Assembly: GCA_036501845.1 (NCBI GenBank)
Contig: DASXZO010000116.1
Location: forward strand, 1-22,389
Length of the DNA stretch: 22,389 bases
Source of the DNA: JBBREP01 sp036501845
GTDB taxonomy: Bacteria > Actinomycetota > Acidimicrobiia > IMCC26256 > PALSA-610
Direction: 5' to 3'
The notes below the pieces were generated by a model. That model was not told the origin of the DNA. It saw nothing but the letters and a program-made list of their open reading frames with translations, and did not search any database. Positions 14,199 to 21,571 of this stretch are shown one piece after another. A program made the translations under genes and the position numbers. The stretch's first letter is position 1; every line of letters starts with the position of its first letter.

Positions 14199-15047
14199 AT
14201 GAGTGACGACACCGACGAAACTGCCGCGAGCGACGCGACCGAAGAGACTCCCGCCACGGATGCCACTGCCGAACTCCTGCTGTTGCAGCAGCGTCTCGCG
14301 GGCGGGGTTGTGGTGCTCACGCTGAACCGCCCACCCATGAACCCGCTCTCGGCCGGCCAGCTCGACGCAGTGCGCGCCGCGGCCGAGTCGCTGCAGGCCG
14401 ACCGGGATGTGAAGGCGGTGGTGCTCACCGGCAGCGAGAAAGCATTCGCCGCCGGCGCCGACGTGAAGGACTTCGAGCTAACGGCCGACGGTGCGCGGCG
14501 GATCGCCGCGGGTTTTCGGGCCGCGGCCGACGCCTTGGAAGCAATCGAGCGACCAGTGATCGCGGCGATTCGTGGCTACGCGCTCGGTGGCGGGCTCGAG
14601 CTCGCGCTCGCCTGCGACCTGCGTGTGGCGGCCGACAACGCTCGTCTCGGTCAGCCCGAGATCCTGCTCGGCATCATGCCGGGAGGTGGTGGCACGGCGC
14701 GCCTCGCTCGCCTCGTAGGTCCGGCGCGCGCGAAGCAGATCGTGTGGACGGGCCGGCAAGTGCGCGCCGACGAGGCGTTGCAACTCGGCATCGTCGACGA
14801 GGTCGTGCCGGCAGCGGACACCCTCGACCGCGCGATCGCGCTCGCGGGTGAGCTCGCGCGCGGCCCGGTGGTGGCGATGGGCGCGGCCAAGCGAGCGATC
14901 GACGGCGGGCTCGATCTCCCGCTCGGTGAGGCGCTCGATCTCGAGGCCGAATGCTTCGCTCGGAGCTTCGAGACCGCCGACGCCCGTGCCGGCGTGGCGA
15001 GCTTCCTCGAGCACGGCCCCGGCAAGGCGACCTTTACCGGTTCGTGA
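14199..15047 (+). CDS. Enoyl-CoA hydratase/isomerase (crotonase family)
   Basis: A 282-residue crotonase-fold enzyme. It probably adds water across trans-2-enoyl-CoA in fatty-acid or branched-chain acyl-CoA degradation. Both acid-base glutamates of true hydratases are present with the correct 20-residue spacing: Glu134 in GGGLELA and Glu154 in GQPEILLG. AFAAGADVKDF forms the first oxyanion-hole strand and GYALGGG the second. The first 26 or so residues (MSDDTDETAASDATEETPAT) are an acidic, disordered extension absent from short homologues. A longer frame back to 13725 overlaps the GNAT-like gene and is not real. The start ATG 14199 has TAGGAT 8 nt upstream. The stop codon is directly followed by the stop of the LLM gene on the other strand. 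Confidence 0.92.
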   Translation: MSDDTDETAASDATEETPATDATAELLLLQQRLAGGVVVLTLNRPPMNPLSAGQLDAVRAAAESLQADRDVKAVVLTGSEKAFAAGADVKDFELTADGARRIAAGFRAAADALEAIERPVIAAIRGYALGGGLELALACDLRVAADNARLGQPEILLGIMPGGGGTARLARLVGPARAKQIVWTGRQVRADEALQLGIVDEVVPAADTLDRAIALAGELARGPVVAMGAAKRAIDGGLDLPLGEALDLEAECFARSFETADARAGVASFLEHGPGKATFTGS

Positions 15048-16043
15048 TCAGGGAGAGGTGACCTTTGAGATCGCGGCTTCCATCGTGGTCTCGACGGTGG
15101 CGCGGCGGTCCTCGCCCCACGGGCACGGGAACACGATCGGCACCTCCACGCCGTTGGCCACGTAGTCGGCGACTGCCGCGCCCACGTGGTCGGCCGAGCC
15201 CATGATCTGGATCGCGTCGACCATGCCGTCGCCGATCGCCGCGACCGCACCGTCGCGGTCCTTTGCTGCTCGCGCCGCGCGCAGCGCGTCGATGTCGTCG
15301 CCGAAACCGGCGCGGCGGAAGTTGTCGGCGTAGGCGTCGACCACCGCGTACCCGAAAAGATCCTTGCGCCCGGCCTCCGCGTAGCGATCGCGATCGGTGA
15401 CCGCGCAGTGGATGTAGGCGTAGATCGTGGCGTCGCCACCTTTGCGCACCTGCTCCACCGACCACGGCACGTGTGATGCCGGGAGGTAGTTGAGCAACAC
15501 GCCGTCGGCGATCTCACCGGCGGTCGCGAGCATCTTCGGGTTCAGCGCGCCGATCACGATCTTCGGTCGGCGCTCACCGAGGCGCACGCCGAGCCGGAAC
15601 CGTCGCACGTCGTAGAAATCGCCCTGGAACGTGACGGTTTCGCCGGACAGGCACTCGCGCACCAGCGCGACGTACTCGCGCATCTGCGCGATCGGGCGGT
15701 TGCCGTACTGCGCGCCGTGCCACTGGCCTGCGACCACCGGTGACGAGACGCCGATGCCGAGGAACACGTCACGGTTGGGCGCGAGCGATTGCAAGGTGGC
15801 GACAGCCATCGCCGCGAGCGGCGGCGTACGTAGTTGCAGCGCGAGCACGCCCGTGCCGAGTGCGAGCGACGGCGCTTCCGCGGCCACGGCACCGAGCACC
15901 ACGAACCCTTCGGTGGCGTTGGCCTCGGCGATCCAGTACGAGGAGTAACCCAGCGCGCCGGCGGCGCGGGCGATCTCCACCTGGAACGGCGCACCGAGCG
16001 TTTGGACCGGCGCGGACGAGACGCCAACGTGCACAGAGGGCAT
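15048..16043 (-). CDS. LLM-class F420-type oxidoreductase
   Basis: A 331-residue member of the luciferase-like TIM-barrel superfamily, of the actinobacterial type that uses F420 or FMN to reduce or oxidise small molecules. VHVGVSSAPVQTLG opens the barrel. YWIAEANATEGFVVLGAVAA, LALGTGVLALQLRTPPLAAM and VFLGIGVSSPVVAGQWHG are the sequential LLM strands, and KIVIGALNPKMLATAGEIADGV is the diagnostic second-half segment. Which cofactor binds cannot be told from sequence alone. ATG 16043 starts 9 nt after the SRPBCC stop, so both come from one transcript that starts at the divergent promoter at 16507-16512. Its stop abuts that of the enoyl-CoA hydratase inside the palindrome TGATCA (15045-15050), leaving no room for a terminator between them. 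Confidence 0.87.
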   Translation of the reverse strand: MPSVHVGVSSAPVQTLGAPFQVEIARAAGALGYSSYWIAEANATEGFVVLGAVAAEAPSLALGTGVLALQLRTPPLAAMAVATLQSLAPNRDVFLGIGVSSPVVAGQWHGAQYGNRPIAQMREYVALVRECLSGETVTFQGDFYDVRRFRLGVRLGERRPKIVIGALNPKMLATAGEIADGVLLNYLPASHVPWSVEQVRKGGDATIYAYIHCAVTDRDRYAEAGRKDLFGYAVVDAYADNFRRAGFGDDIDALRAARAAKDRDGAVAAIGDGMVDAIQIMGSADHVGAAVADYVANGVEVPIVFPCPWGEDRRATVETTMEAAISKVTSP

Positions 16044-16052
16044 GCTGCGAAC

Positions 16053-16499
16053 CTACAGCGTTGCGTTGCCCTCGATTCGGGCCCGGAGGGTGCGCAGGTT
16101 GGTCTTCCACACATGGCGCAGGATGGGCTGCGCCGCCAGCGCACCCAACGGCCCGCCCATCCACAATGGAAATCGCAAGCGTTCGCGCCAGGTGAACTTC
16201 GTGTTCCCGCCGCGGCGGCGCGCGAGCGTGAAGCGGCCCGAACCCTTCACCACGCCTTCGTGCGCAATGCCCATCACGCGGCGCGGCGACCATTCGGTGA
16301 TGGTGAGCACGTCACGAGTGTGGAACGGACCGATACGGGTGACGCACACGAACGTCGTGTCGACACCGCGCGTGCGGTGGGTGAGGAACTCGATCGATTC
16401 CGCGTCACGCATCCACTCGGTGTGCGTGGTGATGTCCTCGATCGCGTCCCACACCTCGGCCGGTGACGCGGCGATCACGGTGGAGACACGGATGCGCAT
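16053..16499 (-). CDS. SRPBCC (START/Bet v1-like) family protein
   Basis: A 148-residue protein with the helix-grip fold that holds hydrophobic ligands. MRIRVSTVIAASPAEVWDAI at the N-terminus, HTEWMRDAESIEFL and TRIGPFHTRDVLTITEW are typical of the polyketide-cyclase/dehydrase and lipid-transport group. VWKTNLRTLRARIEG closes the protein as the long C-terminal helix. No catalytic residues can be named with confidence. It is the first gene of the SRPBCC-LLM pair. ATG 16499 is supported by TAATTT ending 7 nt upstream; the 16646 extension overlaps the divergent flavoprotein gene. A partnership in which it presents a hydrophobic substrate to the LLM oxidoreductase is an inference from the operon. 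Confidence 0.85.
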   Translation of the reverse strand: MRIRVSTVIAASPAEVWDAIEDITTHTEWMRDAESIEFLTHRTRGVDTTFVCVTRIGPFHTRDVLTITEWSPRRVMGIAHEGVVKGSGRFTLARRRGGNTKFTWRERLRFPLWMGGPLGALAAQPILRHVWKTNLRTLRARIEGNATL

Positions 16500-16506
16500 G
16501 CCATTG

Positions 16507-16512
16507 AAATTA
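16507..16512 (-). promoter_or_regulatory. Candidate -10 (TAATTT) for the leaderless SRPBCC-LLM transcript
   Basis: Read on the minus strand, TAATTT ends 7 nt before the ATG at 16499. It shares bases 16511-16512 with the opposing TAGGGT of the flavoprotein gene. No Shine-Dalgarno or -35 is visible. Confidence 0.55.
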
Positions 16513-16516
16513 GGGT
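16511..16516 (+). promoter_or_regulatory. Candidate -10 (TAGGGT) for the leaderless flavoprotein transcript
   Basis: TAGGGT ends 7 nt before the GTG at 16524. It overlaps the minus-strand TAATTT by two bases in a 24-bp intergenic region, so RNA polymerase could not open both at the same time. Confidence 0.5.
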
Positions 16517-16523
16517 TGCCGCC

Positions 16524-17885
16524 GTGCCTGTGCGCTTCGTGATCCTCGGCGGTGGTCCGGCCGGAAACACCGCGGCCACCGTCGCGGCCTCCCTGGGCGC
16601 CGAGGTGACGCTGATCGAGCGCGACATCATCGGCGGCGCCGCGCATCTCTGGGACTGCATTCCGAGCAAGGCGATGATCGCCACCGGCGGAGCCCTCGCC
16701 GAGATCGAGCGGGCCCGGGTGATGGGTTTGAAGGCCGATGCCAAGGTCGACGAGTCGGCCCTACGCGAGCGGCTCACGTCGATCGAGCAGAAGCTGCACG
16801 AGTCGGTGCGCGGCCTGCTCGACAGCCAACAGGTGCGGATGGTGCACGGCACCGGCCGCTTCGTCGGCCCACATCGCGTTGCGGTGAAGCACGCCGACGG
16901 GCGCGAGGAGGAGATCGACGCCGACGCGGTGCTCGTGTCCACGGGCAGCCGGCCGCGCGTGCCGGATTGGGCGCCGATCGACGGCGAGCGAGTGCTCACC
17001 ACCCGCCAGGCCTATCCGCCCGACGAGTTGCCCAGCCATCTCGCGGTGATCGGTTCGGGCGTCACCGGCGTGGAGTTCACGCACATGTTCAGCGCGTTGG
17101 GCTCGCAGGTGACGCTCGTGGTGTCGCGCCAGCAGGTGCTGCCGAACAAGGACCCGGAAGTCGCGGCCGCGCTCGAGGCCGAGTTCCTGCGGCGCGGCGT
17201 CGCGTTGCTCAAGGGCGCGCGTGCATCGGCCGTCGAGCGCGACGGCGCCACGGTGCGCGTGGTGTGCAACGACGGGCGCACAGTGGAGGGCTCGCACGCG
17301 GTGCTCGCGATCGGGTCGATTCCGAACACCGACGGGCTCGACTGCGAGGCGGCCGGTGTCGACGTGGACGAGCAGGGCTACATCGCAGGGAACCGTCACT
17401 GCCAGACGAACGTGCCGCACATCTACAGCGCCGGCGACGTGTCGGGAAGGCTCCCGCTCTCGTCGGTCGCGTCGATGCAGGGCCGCAAGATCGCCGAGCA
17501 CGTGATGGGGCTCACGGCCGTCGCGCATCGCCACCTCGACTACGACAAGGCCGCCTCGGCGATCTTTACCGACCCCGAGATCGCCGACGTGGGCGTCGCC
17601 GAAGCCGAGGCCTTCGCTGCGGGCCGCAAGCTGCGGGTCACCAAGGTTCCGTTCTCGGCCAACGCCAAGGCGCTGATCGAAGGCGATCCCCGTGGCTTCG
17701 TGAAGATCCTCTCCGACCCGGCCACTGGCGTGGTGCTCGGTGGCGCCATCGTGGGGCGCGGCGCGGCCGAACTGATCAGCGTGGTTGCCGTCGCGGTCAC
17801 GAATCGCTTGCGCGTGAGCGACATCGTCGACTCGTTGCTCGTGCATCCGGCGTTGTCGGAGTCGCTCGCCGAAGCCGCGTACTGA
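16524..17885 (+). CDS. lpdA: LpdA-like NAD(P)H:quinone dehydrogenase (disulfide-reductase fold)
   Basis: A 453-residue FAD flavoprotein of the pyridine-nucleotide disulfide reductase superfamily. RFVILGGGPAGNTAA at residue 4 binds FAD, HLAVIGSGVTGVEF near 173 binds NAD(P)H, and IYSAGDVSG near 307 is the second FAD motif. The redox-active pair C-x4-C is broken: where lipoamide dehydrogenase has GGTCLNVGCIPSK, this has GGAAHLWDCIPSK, keeping only the second Cys. M. tuberculosis LpdA (Rv3303c) has the same loss and reduces quinones instead of disulfides, so that is the likely role. The C-terminal HPALSESLAEAA keeps His and Glu in the usual dimer-contact place. GTG 16524 is supported by TAGGGT 7 nt upstream. 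The epimerase starts 5 nt after the stop. Confidence 0.88.
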   Translation: MPVRFVILGGGPAGNTAATVAASLGAEVTLIERDIIGGAAHLWDCIPSKAMIATGGALAEIERARVMGLKADAKVDESALRERLTSIEQKLHESVRGLLDSQQVRMVHGTGRFVGPHRVAVKHADGREEEIDADAVLVSTGSRPRVPDWAPIDGERVLTTRQAYPPDELPSHLAVIGSGVTGVEFTHMFSALGSQVTLVVSRQQVLPNKDPEVAAALEAEFLRRGVALLKGARASAVERDGATVRVVCNDGRTVEGSHAVLAIGSIPNTDGLDCEAAGVDVDEQGYIAGNRHCQTNVPHIYSAGDVSGRLPLSSVASMQGRKIAEHVMGLTAVAHRHLDYDKAASAIFTDPEIADVGVAEAEAFAAGRKLRVTKVPFSANAKALIEGDPRGFVKILSDPATGVVLGGAIVGRGAAELISVVAVAVTNRLRVSDIVDSLLVHPALSESLAEAAY

Positions 17886-17890
17886 CGATT

Positions 17891-18865
17891 GTGAAAGCAC
17901 TCGTGACCGGCGCGGCCGGTTTCGTCGGCAGCCATCTCAGCGAGGCACTGCTCGAACGCGGCGATGCCGTGGTCGGTGTCGACTGTTTCACGCCGTACTA
18001 CGAGCGCGAACGCAAAGTCGCCAACGCCGACGAGGTGCACGCGACGGCCTCGGCGCGCTCGGTGCCGTTCGAGCTCGTCGATGCCGACCTGCGCCAGGCC
18101 GACATCGGCGCGCTGCTCGACGGCGTCGACGTGGTGTTCCACCAGGCGGCACAACCAGGCGTGCGGCTCAGTTGGGCCGACGGCTTCGCGACGTACACGG
18201 AGCTGAACGTGCTCGCGACCCAGCGGCTGCTCGAGGCCGTGCGCGTGATCGACCGCGCCCGTCGCCCGAAGGTGGTCTACGCGTCGAGCTCGTCGGTGTA
18301 CGGCAACCAGCCGCGCTACCCGACCGTGGAAACCGATCTGCCCGCGCCGCATTCGCCGTACGGCGTCACGAAGCTCGCGGCCGAGCATCTCTGTGGCCTC
18401 TACGCCGCGAACTACGGCATCGAAACGGTGTCGCTGCGCTATTTCACGGTGTTCGGTCCGCGCCAGCGGCCCGACATGTCGATCCACCGGCTGTGCGTCG
18501 CGGCGGTCACGGGCGCGACGTTCCCGCGCTACGGCGACGGCACGCAGATCCGCGAGTTCACCGAGGTGCGCGACATCGTGGCCGGCAATCTTGCGGCCGC
18601 CGATCATGACGTGGCGCCGGGCACCTACCTCAACCTTGCCGGCGGTGGCGAGATCACCCTCAACGAACTGATCGCGCTCGTGGGCGAGCTCGCCGGTGCA
18701 CCAGTTGCCGTCGAGGATCACGACGCCATGCCCGGCGACTCGTTCCGCAACGGCGGCTCCACCGAGCGGGCCCGCACGTTGCTCGGCTGGGAGCCGTCGG
18801 TGACCCTCCGTGACGGCCTCGCCCGCCAACTGGCCTGGCACCGGGGCGTCCTGGGTCCCCGATAA
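17891..18865 (+). CDS. NAD-dependent sugar-nucleotide epimerase/dehydratase (extended SDR)
   Basis: A 324-residue extended SDR related to UDP-glucose 4-epimerase and UDP-glucuronate 4-epimerase. MKALVTGAAGFVGSHLSEAL at the start contains the TGxxGFxG NAD-binding loop. The catalytic set is Ser134 in ASSSSVYG, Tyr157 and Lys161 in SPYGVTKLA. VSLRYFTVFGPRQRPDM and GDGTQIREFTEVRDIV follow as usual in this class. The sugar is not determined. The start is GTG 17891, 5 nt after the flavoprotein stop, so the gene is likely co-transcribed from 16511. The last seven codons and the TAA stop lie inside a 43-nt hairpin (18843-18885), so the hairpin sequence fixes the C-terminal residues RGVLGPR. A link to the glycosyltransferase operon at 4893-8194 is possible but not shown. 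Confidence 0.9.
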   Translation: MKALVTGAAGFVGSHLSEALLERGDAVVGVDCFTPYYERERKVANADEVHATASARSVPFELVDADLRQADIGALLDGVDVVFHQAAQPGVRLSWADGFATYTELNVLATQRLLEAVRVIDRARRPKVVYASSSSVYGNQPRYPTVETDLPAPHSPYGVTKLAAEHLCGLYAANYGIETVSLRYFTVFGPRQRPDMSIHRLCVAAVTGATFPRYGDGTQIREFTEVRDIVAGNLAAADHDVAPGTYLNLAGGGEITLNELIALVGELAGAPVAVEDHDAMPGDSFRNGGSTERARTLLGWEPSVTLRDGLARQLAWHRGVLGPR

Positions 18866-18885
18866 TCGGGGTCCCAGGACGCCCC
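18843..18885. terminator. Hairpin 1 between convergent epimerase and phzF-like genes
   Basis: A 43-nt near-perfect palindrome with arms GGGGCGTCCTGGG and CCCAGGACGCCCC. A single T-T mismatch is followed by CCCCGAT/ATCGGGG around a one-base centre. It includes the epimerase stop codon (18863-18865). No U-tract follows on either strand. Its second arm and the next hairpin compete: GACGCC (18878-18883) can pair with GGCGTC (18887-18892). Confidence 0.7.
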
Positions 18886-18886
18886 A

Positions 18887-18925
18887 GGCGTCGTAGGACG
18901 TCGCTATTCGACGTTGTACGACGCC
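18887..18925. terminator. Hairpin 2 directly downstream of the phzF-like stop
   Basis: 17-nt arms (18887-18903 and 18909-18925) enclose the loop CTATT, with two adjacent mismatches in the arms. On the minus strand it begins immediately after the PhzF-like stop codon. With hairpin 1 it gives each convergent gene its own stem, in a 60-bp interval. Confidence 0.65.
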
Positions 18926-19729
18926 CTAGGCAACGAGTTCGCCCTGAACCACGGTGACCGCGTTGCCGCGCAGCAGTACTCGGTCGCCGCGCGGTTCGCA
19001 CTCGACCACGCCGGTGCGGGCGCTCGCCTGGAAACCGGTGACGACAGGCTTGCCGAGCCGGCTCGACCAGTAGGGGCCGAGCATGCAGTGCGCCGCGCCG
19101 GTCACCGGATCCTCGTCGATGCCGAATGACGGCGCGAAGAACCTCGACACGAAGTCGTACTCCGGGTGATCGCTCGGCGCGGTCACGAGGAACGCTTCGG
19201 GTTGGCGGCCCAGCGCCACGAAGTCGGGCTGCAGCGCGCGGACGCGTGCCGCGTCGGCGACGACGAGGAAGCCGTATCCGTTCGGGTGCGACGCCGCGAA
19301 CTCGACCTCGTCGGCGCGCACGCCGAGCGCCGCGAGCACTCCGGCGGGTGCGGGACGCGGCGCCACGATCAGCGCAGGGAACTCGAGCTCGATACGCGCA
19401 TCGCGTCGCGTCGCGACGAGGCGGCCGCTCCGAGTGTCGAACGCGATGGGCTCGCCCTCCGTTGCGCGGCCGAGCTCCCAGAGCGCGTGCGCCGACGCGA
19501 GCGTCGCGTGGCCGCACAGTTCGACCTCCACCGTGGGCGTGCACCAGCGCAGGCTCCACACTCCGCCGCCGAGCGGTCGCAGGAAGGCGGTCTCGGGCAG
19601 GTTCATCTCGGCGGCGACCGCCTGCAACCACACGTCGTCGCGCTCGTCGTCGAGCACCACGACCGCGGCGGGATTGCCGCGCAGCGCGGCATCGGTGAAG
19701 GCGTCGACGTGGAAGAACGGAGCAACCAT
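18926..19729 (-). CDS. PhzF-family isomerase-like protein
   Basis: A 267-residue protein of the PhzF superfamily, with the diaminopimelate-epimerase fold. PhzF of phenazine synthesis isomerises trans-2,3-dihydro-3-hydroxyanthranilate, but most family members have unknown substrates and occur outside phenazine clusters, as here. FHVDAFTDAALRGNPAAVV opens the protein. NLPETAFL contains Glu46, equivalent to the catalytic acid/base Glu45. ELCGHATLASAH and DEDPVTGAAHC are the paired anion-binding motifs of the two half-domains. ATG 19729 follows the carboxylase stop by 40 bp, so it may be the second gene of that transcript. CAAAAT ends 6 nt upstream, a poor -10. The stop is followed at once by hairpin 2. 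Confidence 0.9.
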   Translation of the reverse strand: MVAPFFHVDAFTDAALRGNPAAVVVLDDERDDVWLQAVAAEMNLPETAFLRPLGGGVWSLRWCTPTVEVELCGHATLASAHALWELGRATEGEPIAFDTRSGRLVATRRDARIELEFPALIVAPRPAPAGVLAALGVRADEVEFAASHPNGYGFLVVADAARVRALQPDFVALGRQPEAFLVTAPSDHPEYDFVSRFFAPSFGIDEDPVTGAAHCMLGPYWSSRLGKPVVTGFQASARTGVVECEPRGDRVLLRGNAVTVVQGELVA

Positions 19730-19769
19730 GCCGTGATTTTGGTCGCCGGCGCGTCGGGATCAGTCGGAA

Positions 19770-21557
19770 TTACTCGATCACTGCCAGCACGTCGCCGGTT
19801 CCCACCGACTGACCGGTGCTGACGCGCAGCTCCGACACGGTGCCCTCGGTGTCGGCGACGATGTTGTTCTCCATCTTCATCGCCTCGAGCACCAGCAAGG
19901 TCTGGCCGAGCTCCACGCTGTCGCCCTGGGCTACGAGCACCTTCACGATGGTGCCCTGCATCGGCGCGGCGATCGTGCCCGATCCGCCCCCGTGACCGCT
20001 CGATGCGCGTGCGGCGGTGGCGCGCTTGCGCTGACCGTTGCCGCCGCCTGCCGCCACCGTCATCGCGCCTTCCGGCACCCACACTTTCACCGAGAACCGC
20101 TTGCCGTTCACCTCGACGGGCATCGCCCGCTCCACGAGCGGCCCGCGATCGGCGTCGGCCTCGCTCGTTGCGCCCGCCTCGGCCGGCGCGTCGTCGCCGG
20201 CGAACTCTGTGGCGTCGAACGCGTCCTCGACCCACTTCGTCGAATGCTCCACCGCGGCGAAGTCGGGGTGGCCGATCAGCACCTTGTGGGCGGGGATCGT
20301 GGTGTGGATGCCGCTGATCTCGAACTCGCCGAGTGCGCGCAGCATGCGTGCGATCGCCTTGTCGCGATCGGGTGCCCACACCACGAGCTTGCCGACGAGG
20401 TTGTCGTAGAACTGTGAGATCTCGTCGCCGGCTTCGTAGCCGCCGTCCCAGCGCACGCCCGGACCCGACGGCACCCGCAACGTGCGGATCGGTCCCGGCG
20501 ACGGCAGGAAGCCCTTGCCCGCGTTCTCGGCGTTGATGCGCGCCTCGATGGAGTGGCCGCGCTGCGCGACTTGATCTTGGCTGATCGGGATCGGTCGGCC
20601 GGCTGCGATCTCGAGCTGCCATGCCACGAGGTCGAAGCCAGTGACCTCTTCGGTGACGCAGTGCTCCACCTGGAGGCGCGTGTTCATCTCGAGGAAGAAG
20701 AAGTCGCCGTCCTGGTAGAGCATCTCGATGGTGCCGGCACCCACGTAGCCGCACGCGAGCGCCACCTTCACGCCGGCCTCGTACATCGCGGCGCGGGTGG
20801 CGTCGGAGATCGCGGGTGCGGGCGCCTCTTCGACGAGTTTCTGGTGGCGACGCTGAGTGGAGCAGTCGCGGTCGCCGATGCACACGCCGGCGCCATGCGT
20901 GTCGCAGAAGACCTGCAGCTCTACGTGGCGAGGCTTGGTGAGGTAGCGCTCCATGTAGCACTCGGAACGCCCGAAGTAGGCCTGGGCCTCGCGCTGCGCG
21001 CTTTCGAGCGCGGCCGCCGCCGACGCCGCGTCGGGCACCACCTTCATGCCTCGACCGCCACCTCCGTACGCGGCCTTGATCGCGATCGGGTAGCCGTACT
21101 CCTCACCGAACGCGTGGATCTCGGCCACCTCGGTGATCGGCGTGGTGGTGCCGGGAACCGACTCCACTTGGGCCTGTGCCGCCGCGATCCGCGACGAGAT
21201 CTTGTCGCCCATCACCTCGATCGCTTCGGGCGGCGGTCCGATCCAGGTGACGCCGGCCGCGCTCACGGCTCGCGCGAAGTCGGCGTTCTCGGAGAAGAAG
21301 CCGTAACCGGGGTGCACTGCGTCGGCGCCCGACGCGGCGATGGCGCCGAGAATCGCCTCGGTGTTGAGGTAGCTCTCGGCCGCGGTCTGGCCGCCGAGCG
21401 CGTAGGCCTCGTCGGCGAAGCGAACGTGCAGCGCGTTGCGGTCGAGATCGGAGTAGACGGCGACGGTCGCGATGCCGAGCTCGCGGCATGTCCGCATGAC
21501 GCGCACCGCGATCTCGCCGCGGTTCGCGATCAACACCTTGGTAATCGGTTTGGGCAC
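19770..21557 (-). CDS. Acyl-CoA carboxylase alpha subunit (biotin carboxylase-BCCP fusion)
   Basis: A 595-residue AccA/PccA-type subunit that carboxylates biotin with ATP and bicarbonate, then passes the carboxyl to acetyl- or propionyl-CoA on a separate beta subunit. KVLIANRGEIAVRV opens the biotin carboxylase domain. The ATP-grasp glycine loop GGGGRGMK starts at residue 165, DRDCSTQRRHQKLVEEAPAP follows, and EMNTRLQVEH is at 290-299. A linker near 470 precedes the C-terminal BCCP domain, where Lys561 in EAMKMENN carries biotin, 34 residues before the C-terminus as usual. I favour GTG 21557: it lies 8 nt after TAGGAT. ATG 21581 would give 603 residues, but it overlaps the birA ATG on the other strand and covers the predicted promoter. 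Substrate preference cannot be read. No beta-subunit gene is in this window. Confidence 0.93.
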   Translation of the reverse strand: MPKPITKVLIANRGEIAVRVMRTCRELGIATVAVYSDLDRNALHVRFADEAYALGGQTAAESYLNTEAILGAIAASGADAVHPGYGFFSENADFARAVSAAGVTWIGPPPEAIEVMGDKISSRIAAAQAQVESVPGTTTPITEVAEIHAFGEEYGYPIAIKAAYGGGGRGMKVVPDAASAAAALESAQREAQAYFGRSECYMERYLTKPRHVELQVFCDTHGAGVCIGDRDCSTQRRHQKLVEEAPAPAISDATRAAMYEAGVKVALACGYVGAGTIEMLYQDGDFFFLEMNTRLQVEHCVTEEVTGFDLVAWQLEIAAGRPIPISQDQVAQRGHSIEARINAENAGKGFLPSPGPIRTLRVPSGPGVRWDGGYEAGDEISQFYDNLVGKLVVWAPDRDKAIARMLRALGEFEISGIHTTIPAHKVLIGHPDFAAVEHSTKWVEDAFDATEFAGDDAPAEAGATSEADADRGPLVERAMPVEVNGKRFSVKVWVPEGAMTVAAGGGNGQRKRATAARASSGHGGGSGTIAAPMQGTIVKVLVAQGDSVELGQTLLVLEAMKMENNIVADTEGTVSELRVSTGQSVGTGDVLAVIE

Positions 21558-21564
21558 GATTTCG

Positions 21565-21570
21565 TATCCT
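21565..21570 (+). promoter_or_regulatory. Candidate -10 (TATCCT) for the birA transcript
   Basis: TATCCT ends 9 nt before the birA ATG at 21580. AGAGGG lies only 2 nt before the ATG, too close to serve as a normal ribosome-binding site. It overlaps the opposing hexamer by five bases. Confidence 0.5.
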
Positions 21571-21571
21571 A
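21566..21571 (-). promoter_or_regulatory. Candidate -10 (TAGGAT) for the carboxylase transcript
   Basis: On the minus strand TAGGAT ends 8 nt before the GTG at 21557, the same box and spacing as in front of the enoyl-CoA hydratase gene. Five of its six bases are also part of the plus-strand TATCCT. Confidence 0.5.

Noticed and set aside
18861..18866. GATAAT resembling a -10 box
   Set aside because: It lies at the centre of a 43-bp terminator-like palindrome with no gene start downstream, so the match is by chance.
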